Below, in pieces: positions 58,682 through 64,000 of a DNA stretch of 64,000 nt. The position numbers were made by a program, and so were the translations under genes. Source of the stretch: Microbacterium maritypicum MF109. Lineage in GTDB: Bacteria; Actinomycetota; Actinomycetes; Actinomycetales; Microbacteriaceae. Positions within the stretch are counted from its first letter, which is position 1. Each line of letters begins with the position of its first letter. The notes below the pieces were generated by a model, which worked only from the letters and a program-made list of their open reading frames with translations, was not told where the DNA came from and ran no database searches. The stretch is from assembly GCF_000455825.1 (NCBI RefSeq), contig NZ_ATAO01000195.1, positions 62,001-126,000 on the forward strand, given 5' to 3'.

Positions 58682-59449
58682 TCAGCTGACCTTCTTCCGG
58701 TACGAGATGATCGCGAACACGTAGGCGACCACGAGGATGCCAACGCACCAGGCGAGGGCGACCCAGATGTCGTTGCCGACGGGCTTCTCGGCGAAGAGTG
58801 CCTGGATGGTGTTGACGATCGAGGTGACCGGCTGGTTGTCGGCGAACCACTGCACCGGAGCCGGCATGGTGTCGGTCGGCACGAACGCCGAGCTGATGAA
58901 CGGCAGGAAGATCAGCGGGTACGAGAACGCGCTCGCGCCGTCGACCGTCTTGGCGTTCAGACCCGCGATGATCGCCAGCCACGTGAGCGCCAGCGTGAAC
59001 AGCATCAGGATGCCGATGACTCCGAGCCAGGCCCAGAAGCTCGCCCCGGTGCGGAAGCCCATCAGGAATCCGACGCCGAAGATGATCGCCAGGGTGATGG
59101 CGTTCGCCGTCAGAGACGTGAGCACGTGCGCCCACAGCACGCTCGATCGCGCGATCGGCATGGAGTGGAACCGCTCGAAGATGCCGCTCTGCATGTCGGT
59201 GAACAGTCGGAACGCCGTGTAGGCGATGCCGGATGCGATCGCGATGAGCAGGATGCCGGGCAGCAGGTAGTTCACGTAGTTGTCGGTGCCGGTGCTCTGC
59301 TGGAGTGCACCGCCGAAGACGTAGACGAACAGGAGCATCAGCGCGATCGGGGTGACCGCCGTGGTGATGATCGTGTCGGGACTGCGGAAGATGTGCCGCA
59401 TGGAGCGGCCGGTGAGTGTCGCCGTATCGGCGGCGAAGTGCGTGCTCAT
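58682..59449 (-). CDS. DrrB-type ABC-2 permease
   Basis: A 255-residue six-helix ABC-2 permease. It begins TLTGRSMRHIFRSPDTIITTAVTPIALMLLFVYVFGGAL, the DrrB pattern. It has SGIFERFHSMPIARSSVLWAHVLTSL and the family's LIFLPFISSAFVPTDTMPAPVQWFADNQPVT. It exports drug-like molecules with the ATPase encoded upstream. The start overlaps the ATPase stop by ATGA. It is the last gene of the padR operon. Confidence 0.9.
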   Translation of the reverse strand: MSTHFAADTATLTGRSMRHIFRSPDTIITTAVTPIALMLLFVYVFGGALQQSTGTDNYVNYLLPGILLIAIASGIAYTAFRLFTDMQSGIFERFHSMPIARSSVLWAHVLTSLTANAITLAIIFGVGFLMGFRTGASFWAWLGVIGILMLFTLALTWLAIIAGLNAKTVDGASAFSYPLIFLPFISSAFVPTDTMPAPVQWFADNQPVTSIVNTIQALFAEKPVGNDIWVALAWCVGILVVAYVFAIISYRKKVS

Positions 59450-60222
59450 GCTGCGTTCTCCTTTCCGGAGGCCTTGGGGCCGATGAGGGTGAGGAAGATC
59501 TCCTCGAGGGTGGGCTGCTTCTCGACGTACTCGACCTTGGCGGCGGGGAGCAGCCGCTTGAGGCCGGCGAGGGTGTCGTCGGCGATGATGCGACCCTCGT
59601 GCAGGATCGCGATGCGGTCGGCCAGCTGCTCCGCCTCGTCGAGGTACTGCGTGGTGAGCAGCACGGTGGTGCCGCTGTTCGCGAGCTGTTTGACCACGTC
59701 CCACACCTCGATGCGGGCTTCGGGGTCGAGGCCCGTGGTCGGTTCGTCGAGGTAGATGACCTCGGGGTCGCCGACCAGGCTCATCGCGATGTCGAGCCGG
59801 CGACGCATGCCGCCGGAGTAGGTGCCGACCTTGCGGCCGCCGGCATCGGTCAGACGGAACGTCGCCAGCAGGTCGTCGGCGACCTTCCCGGCGTCGGGCA
59901 GGTGCCGCAGCTTCGCGACCAGCACGAGGTTCTCGCGTCCGGTGAGGATCTCGTCGACGGCGGCGAACTGCCCGGTGAGGCTGATGCGCTCACGGACGCC
60001 GACCGGGTCGGAGGCGACATCCACGCCCTGCACGGTCGCCGTGCCGGCGTCTGCCTTCAGCAGGGTGGAGAGGATGCGCACCATGGTGGTCTTGCCGGCG
60101 CCGTTCGAGCCGAGGAGGGCGAAGATGCTGCCCTTCTCGACTTCGAAGTCGACGCCGCGCAGCACGTGCAGATTCTTGTACGACTTCTCGATGCCGCGCA
60201 CCGAGATGGCGGGGTTCGTCAT
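59446..60222 (-). CDS. DrrA-type ABC ATPase
   Basis: A 258-residue ATPase. Walker A GSNGAGKTT, Q-loop ISLTGQFAAVDEILTGRENL (daunorubicin-resistance group), signature YSGGMRRR, Walker B VIYLDEPTTGLDP, switch His replaced by Gln in LLTTQYLDEAEQLADRI as is normal for DrrA-like proteins, and the C-terminal VEKQPTLEEIFLTL (DrrA C-motif). The ATG at 60222 overlaps the DUF1048 gene; the frame stays open upstream but lacks domain features. Confidence 0.9.
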   Translation of the reverse strand: MTNPAISVRGIEKSYKNLHVLRGVDFEVEKGSIFALLGSNGAGKTTMVRILSTLLKADAGTATVQGVDVASDPVGVRERISLTGQFAAVDEILTGRENLVLVAKLRHLPDAGKVADDLLATFRLTDAGGRKVGTYSGGMRRRLDIAMSLVGDPEVIYLDEPTTGLDPEARIEVWDVVKQLANSGTTVLLTTQYLDEAEQLADRIAILHEGRIIADDTLAGLKRLLPAAKVEYVEKQPTLEEIFLTLIGPKASGKENAA

Positions 60223-60590
60223 GACTCGTTCTCCTTCTTCTTCGCGTCGTCGAACGCCTTGATGAGGCGTGCGCGCTCCTTGTCGATCCACTGCGTGCCG
60301 CCGTAGGCACGGGCGTAGTCCTCGGCGTACTCCACGGGGTCATCGCCCACGATGGCGCTGACCGGCGTGCCGTCGACTGCGGCGCGCTCCCACAGGTCGG
60401 CGAGGTCGAGGAACATCGTGACGATCGTGTCGCCGTCGGTGATGCCGCCGTAGTACAGGTAGTACCGGTACTGGGCGTTCGCCACCTCGCGGTACGGCGA
60501 GGGGAGGGCGTCGATGCGGGCCTTGGCCTGCTTGTACTGCTTCTTCTGCTCGAGCGATCCGGTGAGCGCTTCGATCCACTTTGCGGCCAT
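60219..60590 (-). CDS. DUF1048 protein of the PadR-DrrAB module
   Basis: A 123-residue helical protein: WIEALTGSLEQKKQYKQAKARIDALPSPYREVANAQYRYYLYYGGITDGDTIVTMFLDLADLWERAAVDGTPVSAIVGDDPVEYAEDYARAYG is the DUF1048 pattern. These proteins accompany PadR regulators and DrrAB-type exporters. Their function is unknown. It overlaps drrA by four bases and follows padR by two, so the operon order is padR, DUF1048, drrA, drrB. Confidence 0.85.
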   Translation of the reverse strand: MAAKWIEALTGSLEQKKQYKQAKARIDALPSPYREVANAQYRYYLYYGGITDGDTIVTMFLDLADLWERAAVDGTPVSAIVGDDPVEYAEDYARAYGGTQWIDKERARLIKAFDDAKKKENES

Positions 60591-60592
60591 GA

Positions 60593-60955
60593 TCAGTTCT
60601 CCTTGTTCGGGGTGGTGCTCGTGTTGTCGGTGTCGGTCTTGTTCAGCTGTGCGATGTGCTGCGCGAGGAAGTCCCAGGTCTTCCAGAACTCCTCGAGCTC
60701 CTGGCGGCCCTGTGCGTTCAGGGTGTACACCTTGCGCGGCGGACCCTTCTCGCTCGGGACCTTCTCGACGTCGACGAGATTCTTCTGCTCGATGCGCACG
60801 AGGAGTGCGTAGATCGTGCCCTCGGCGATGTCGGTGAACCCGTGGTCGCGGATGCGTGTGGTGATCTCGTACCCGTATGCCGGCTGCTCGGCGAGGAGGG
60901 CCAGAACGATGCCCTCCAGAGTGCCCTTGAGCATCTCGGTCATCTGCTTGCCCAT
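60593..60955 (-). CDS. PadR family repressor
   Basis: A 120-residue winged-helix regulator: MLKGTLEGIVLALLAEQPAYGYEITTRIRDHGFTDIAEGTIYALLVRIEQKNLVDVEKVPSEKGPPRKVYTLNAQGRQELEEF is the PadR domain, with a C-terminal dimerisation helix. A perfect AGGAGG lies eight bases before the ATG at 60955. It heads the exporter operon, and repeated GTACCGGTAC and AACACCGAGTACC motifs cover its promoter. Multidrug or phenolic ligands typically induce such repressors. Confidence 0.9.
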   Translation of the reverse strand: MGKQMTEMLKGTLEGIVLALLAEQPAYGYEITTRIRDHGFTDIAEGTIYALLVRIEQKNLVDVEKVPSEKGPPRKVYTLNAQGRQELEEFWKTWDFLAQHIAQLNKTDTDNTSTTPNKEN

Positions 60956-60978
60956 CAGGTCCTCCTTTCGTTTCGGTT

Positions 60979-61047
60979 GGTACTCAGTGTTGCTGGGTAC
61001 CGGTACAAAGTAACACCGAGTACCGGTACTTAGCAACACCGAATACC
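60979..61047 (-). promoter_or_regulatory. PadR operon promoter with repeated operators
   Basis: On the minus strand, TTGCTA (61031-61036), an 18-base spacer and TACTTT (61007-61012). Two GTACCGGTAC palindromes (60997-61006, 61020-61029) are 23 bases apart. AACACCGAGTACC (61012-61024), AACACCGAATACC (61035-61047) and an inverted copy (60979-60991) fill the rest. This is a multi-site operator directly on the promoter. Confidence 0.75.
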
Positions 61048-61147
61048 AAACCTTTTCGGACGAGATCCCGAAGCGGTTCCGGGCGCGCGAGAACGACCGT
61101 CGACGGCGAGGCGTGGAGAGGGGAAGCGCGGAGAGGGGGAAGCGCTG

Positions 61148-61909
61148 CTACGGGAACATGCGGCGCAGCAGCGCCAGGTCGTCGGTGCTCAGGGCCTGTG
61201 AGATCACGGCCGCCGTCTCCGGGGGCATGTCCTTCTCCAGCCGCTGCCACAGCCACCGCGCGGCACCCAGGTCTGCGGTGGCGACAGCGGTGGAGAACGC
61301 TGCCACTCCGTCGTAGTAGGGGATGGTCGAAGACCCGGGTTCGGCGTTGTACGGCGAGTAGATGTCGACGAACGGAAGCGTCGGGTCCGGTCGCAGGTAG
61401 AGCACGTCCCCGGGAGCGATCGGCTCATTGCCGCGCACGTGGTTGAAGCTGCCGACGGTGACGTAGTCGACGCAGAAGCGCTCGCCGATCGCGATGAGGC
61501 TGTCGCCGGCCTGCACCTCGTAAGAGAAGATCTGGCCGTCGGCATCGAGGGTGACCGGCCCGCGTGCCAGCTCCGACGCGCCCATGTCGACGAGCTCGCC
61601 CAGGAGCTTCCCGTGGGCCGGGGAGCCGTCGTCGCTCCCGATGTTGATGAACGCGTTGGTGGTGCAATCACCCGGTCCGCGGGCGGGAACGCTGATGCCA
61701 TCGCCCAGATCGACGTATCCGACCGGATCAGAGGCGTCGGCGGCACTCGTCGGGGCCGTGGAGGGTTCGGCGGCGAAGCGTTCCGACGCCCACGAAGCCG
61801 CATCGACGACGGCGGGGGCGGCGCTGATCACGGCGGGAGCGGCAACGGCGACCAGCCCGGCGACGGCCACGACGACGACGGCAGTGGTGATCCTGGTGTT
61901 GCGCTTCAT
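61148..61909 (-). CDS. LysM-domain membrane-anchored protein
   Basis: A 253-residue protein. The N-terminus has a basic start and a hydrophobic Val/Ala-rich segment (TTAVVVVAVAGLVAVAAPAVISA) acting as signal or anchor. A polar Ser/Ala/Pro linker and a small-fold region with GDCTTNAFINIGSDDGSPAHG follow. The LysM module is YEVQAGDSLIAIGERFCVDYVTVGSFNHVRGNEPIAPGDVLYL (about residues 130-175). LysM binds peptidoglycan glycan chains. The start at 61909 (MKRNT) is chosen, as the nine residues before it lack signal features. The function of the rest is unknown. Confidence 0.8.
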   Translation of the reverse strand: MKRNTRITTAVVVVAVAGLVAVAAPAVISAAPAVVDAASWASERFAAEPSTAPTSAADASDPVGYVDLGDGISVPARGPGDCTTNAFINIGSDDGSPAHGKLLGELVDMGASELARGPVTLDADGQIFSYEVQAGDSLIAIGERFCVDYVTVGSFNHVRGNEPIAPGDVLYLRPDPTLPFVDIYSPYNAEPGSSTIPYYDGVAAFSTAVATADLGAARWLWQRLEKDMPPETAAVISQALSTDDLALLRRMFP

Positions 61910-61960
61910 CCCCGACAGCATGGCATCGCTCGGCACCGCGGCGGTAGAGCGGGTGCCGGG

Positions 61961-62599
61961 TCAGCTGCGCAGGTATGCGAGCACGGCGAGCACACGCCGG
62001 TGGCCGCTGTCACTGGAGGCGAGGCCGAGCTTGGCGAAGATGTTGCCGATGTGCTTGCTCACCGCGGTCTCGGTCACGAAGAGCCGTTCGGCGATGGTGC
62101 CGTTGTCGAGCCCCTCGGCCATGAGGCCCAGCACCTCGCGCTCGCGGGGCGTGAGGGTCTGCACCGGATCGTCGGCGCGACGGCGGCTCATCAGCTGCGA
62201 GATGACCTCGGGATCCATCACCGTGCCGCCGGCGGCCACGCGGTGCAGGGCATCGATGAAGGCCGCGACCTTGCCGACACGCTCCTTGAGCAGATAGCCG
62301 AGGCCGTCCGCTCCGGCAGCCAGCAGCTCACCGGCGTACCGATCCTCGACGTAGGCCGACAGCACCAGCACGGGGAAACCGGGGCGGCGAGCGCGGGCTT
62401 CGGCCGCGGCCTTCAGCCCCTCGCTGGTGAAGGTGGGCGGCATCCGCACATCGACCACGGCGGCATCGGCCTCGTCGAGCCGGGCGAGGAATGCCTCGGC
62501 GTTGTCGACGGCCGCCACGACCTCGAACCCCTCGCTGCGCAGCAGCAGCGCCAGCCCCTCGCGGAGCAGGGTGTCGTCTTCGGCGATCACGATCCGCAT
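61961..62599 (-). CDS. NarL/LuxR-type response regulator
   Basis: A 212-residue regulator. The receiver domain starts MRIVIAEDDTLLREGLALLLRSEG with phosphoacceptor Asp in AAVVDVRMPPTFTSEG and the Lys in GYLLKERVG. The C-terminal LuxR HTH is LTPREREVLGLMAEGLDNGTIAERLFVTETAVSKHIGNIFAKLGL. The start overlaps the kinase gene by 13 bases. The pair resembles actinobacterial LiaSR/DesKR systems that control ABC exporters, and the gene starting at 63928 may be such a target. Confidence 0.9.
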   Translation of the reverse strand: MRIVIAEDDTLLREGLALLLRSEGFEVVAAVDNAEAFLARLDEADAAVVDVRMPPTFTSEGLKAAAEARARRPGFPVLVLSAYVEDRYAGELLAAGADGLGYLLKERVGKVAAFIDALHRVAAGGTVMDPEVISQLMSRRRADDPVQTLTPREREVLGLMAEGLDNGTIAERLFVTETAVSKHIGNIFAKLGLASSDSGHRRVLAVLAYLRS

Positions 62600-63804
62600 G
62601 GCAGCTCCGCTCTCAGGATGGTGGGGCCGCCGACCGGGCTGGACAGCTCCAGCCCACCCTCGAAGGCCTCGAGGCGACGACGGATGCCGGCCACGCCGCC
62701 GCCCGGGCGTTCGGCTGCTCCGCCCACGCCGTCGTCCTCGACCGTGATCAGCAGCACCTCCCCCTCCCGTTCGACCCGCACCGCGGCCCGCGTGGCGTCG
62801 CTGTACTTGCTGACGTTGGTCAGAGCCTCGGCCACCACGAAGTAGCTGGCCGACTCGACGGCGGCCGGGACGCGTCCGACCTGCGACGTCTCGATCGTGC
62901 AGGGCACGACGCTGCGCCCGGCCAGCGACGCCAGCGCCCCCTCCAGCCCGAGCTCGTCGAGGATCGGCGGGTAGATGTCGTGCACCGTGCGGCGGAGTCC
63001 GGCGAGCGCATCGCTGGCGGCATCCTGCGCTCGCCGCAGCGGTTCGAGCACGTCGCCGCCGGTCTCCTGCGCGCGCTCGGCGATCCCGAGCATCATCACC
63101 ACGTTGACCAGGCGGTTCTGCGCACCGTCGTGCAGGTCGCGCTCGATGCGCCGCAGTTCGGCCGCGTGGGCATCGAGCGCGGCGGCGCGGCTGAGGGTCA
63201 GGGCGTCGACCCGAGCGGCGAGGCGCGACTTCTCCGGCGTCGCGAGCAGCGTCGCCGACACGTACGACACCAGCCGTGCGACCGCGGGGATCAGGAAGAT
63301 CGACAGGATCGCGTACGCCGCCGCGAGCAGCGGCATCGTGGCCGCGAGCTCCCAGGACGTGACGGGGTACACCGAACCCACGGGGTCGTCGGCGGGAGCG
63401 AACTGCCAGTAGTAGGTGATCGCGAGGGTGTTGACCGCCGCGACCGGCAGCGAGATCGTCAGCAGTGAGACGAACAGCACGGGGAGCCCCTGCACGGCGA
63501 GCCACAGCACGTCGCGGCCGGTGGCGCGCGAGAAAGCGAAGCGCAGACGATCGTCGATGGTCGAGGCCGGCGGGAGCACGTGGCCGATCGGCGTCAGCTC
63601 CTCGCCCCGGTAGGCGCCGACACGACGGCGGTTCAGGTCCGTCCAGCGGTGCAGGCTCTGCACGGTCTCGGGCATCAGCAGCACGCCGCCGGTGAGGATC
63701 ATGAAGGGAAGCAGGACGATGCCCAGGCAGAGGAACACCACGGAGGCGATCGAGACTCCGGCCTCGACGGCCAGGTATCCCCACGCGCGCAGCCATCGCC
63801 GCAT
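62587..63804 (-). CDS. HisKA_3-type sensor histidine kinase
   Basis: A 405-residue NarX/DesK-type kinase. Two pairs of hydrophobic helices flank a loop of about 60 residues with little extracytoplasmic content (SIASVVFLCLGIVLLPFMILTGGVLL; LPVLFVSLLTISLPVAAVNTLAITYYW). The dimerisation/phosphoacceptor motif is ELRRIERDLHDGAQNRLVNVVMMLG, where His is the phosphoacceptor. The HATPase_c has VVAEALTNVSKYSDA and GGGVAGIRRRLEAFEGGLELSS. The ATG at 63804 (MRRWLR) is preferred over an open extension. Probable signals are membrane or envelope stress. Confidence 0.88.
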   Translation of the reverse strand: MRRWLRAWGYLAVEAGVSIASVVFLCLGIVLLPFMILTGGVLLMPETVQSLHRWTDLNRRRVGAYRGEELTPIGHVLPPASTIDDRLRFAFSRATGRDVLWLAVQGLPVLFVSLLTISLPVAAVNTLAITYYWQFAPADDPVGSVYPVTSWELAATMPLLAAAYAILSIFLIPAVARLVSYVSATLLATPEKSRLAARVDALTLSRAAALDAHAAELRRIERDLHDGAQNRLVNVVMMLGIAERAQETGGDVLEPLRRAQDAASDALAGLRRTVHDIYPPILDELGLEGALASLAGRSVVPCTIETSQVGRVPAAVESASYFVVAEALTNVSKYSDATRAAVRVEREGEVLLITVEDDGVGGAAERPGGGVAGIRRRLEAFEGGLELSSPVGGPTILRAELPCGS

Positions 63805-63915
63805 CCGTCCGTCCTTCACTCTCACAGTCTGCCCGAGCGGTCGGAGCGGCACGGTATAGCCAGCACCACCATCGAAGCGGCAGCGGGCGGGATGGGATGC
63901 CGTCCGCCCCGTCCC

Positions 63916-63921
63916 TAGCGT
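63916..63921 (+). promoter_or_regulatory. -10 element of a leaderless promoter (last gene of window)
   Basis: TAGCGT, six bases (CGGATC) and the ATG at 63928. Confidence 0.5.
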
Positions 63922-63927
63922 CGGATC

Positions 63928-64000
63928 ATGACCTTCACCCCCCTCTCCCCGGCCGTCGACGCGCGGCCCTCCGAAGCACTGCGGCTGCAGTCCGTCGTCA
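63928..64000 (+). CDS. Start of a gene truncated by the window edge (possible ABC ATPase)
   Basis: Only about 24 codons are visible, beginning MTFTPLSPAVDARPSEALRL. The stretch ALRLQSVV would suit the N-terminus of an ABC ATPase of the LolD type, which often sits divergent from NarL/LuxR two-component genes, but no catalytic motif is in view. The leaderless promoter spacing supports this start. Confidence 0.5.
   Translation, partial: MTFTPLSPAVDARPSEALRLQSVV

Noticed and set aside
59446..60222. Missing switch histidine in the DrrA-type ATPase
   Set aside because: Gln at this position is the usual state in the DrrA family, so not a defect.
1..64000. tRNA, rRNA, integrase, transposase or attachment site
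   Set aside because: None recognised on either strand. The low-GC start at 1-810 is suggestive of transfer but carries no mobility gene within the window.

Overview
The window reads as chromosomal DNA of a high-GC actinobacterium, most likely a Microbacterium or close relative in Microbacteriaceae. The basis is protein style and gene content: an SCO4848-family membrane protein, DUF427, AI-2E and FUSC proteins, PadR-DUF1048-DrrAB and YtrA-type ABC modules, lipoprotein lipoboxes, and many GTG starts. This is inferred from family recognition and base composition only. I found no rRNA, tRNA, CRISPR array, insertion sequence or integrase.

Layout. 1-1060: the end of a glycine-rich RHS/polymorphic-toxin-like protein followed by small membrane or unknown proteins, visibly less GC-rich than the rest. 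1224-6492: a flavin disulfide oxidoreductase, DUF427 and a four-gene osmoprotectant ABC importer (Opu type). 6557-9464: AI-2E transporter, chorismate mutase and a ROK repressor with an unusual interleaved operator. 9546-17529: a divergent amino-sugar unit, with a sugar ABC importer on the minus strand and SIS isomerase/deaminase, ROK kinase, PfkB kinase, class II aldolase and DeoR regulator on the plus strand; it resembles an N-acetylgalactosamine/galactosamine (Aga) pathway. 17783-23084: a four-gene minus-strand cassette of ECF-like sigma factor, 151-aa beta-rich protein, S8 (subtilisin) protease and TPR-CHAT (caspase-fold) protease. This is the most intriguing system in the window.

23208-36972: membrane and export genes with their regulators (SCO4848 protein, MFS plus ArsR, FUSC, a YtrA-type GntR plus ABC, a GbsR/MarR-type regulator plus ABC), an RsmC-like methyltransferase, and a second osmoprotectant importer of ProVWX type with CBS domains. 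37070-44373: an RpiR regulator divergent from a C45-family acyltransferase/hydrolase and a complete Dpp/Opp-type importer. 44380-50187: an OmpR-type two-component system divergent from a lipoprotein and a MacAB-like efflux operon. 50337-58486: a lipase-maturation-factor protein, then a divergent D-amino-acid catabolic unit (DauR/YheO-type regulator, KDPG-type aldolase and rhodanese on the minus strand; MHS transporter, PLP amino-acid deaminase/aldolase, D-aminoacylase and RidA on the plus strand). 58682-64000: a PadR-DUF1048-DrrAB module, a LysM protein, a NarL/LuxR two-component system and the start of another gene.

Regulation is unusually readable. Most divergent intergenic spaces carry a clear palindrome or direct repeat lying on recognisable -35/-10 elements. 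At least eight genes have a -10 hexamer exactly six bases before the start codon, which indicates leaderless transcription and fixes their starts. A 24-bp-arm inverted repeat (GGTCGCACTT...CTGTCGC) occurs twice as a REP-like element.
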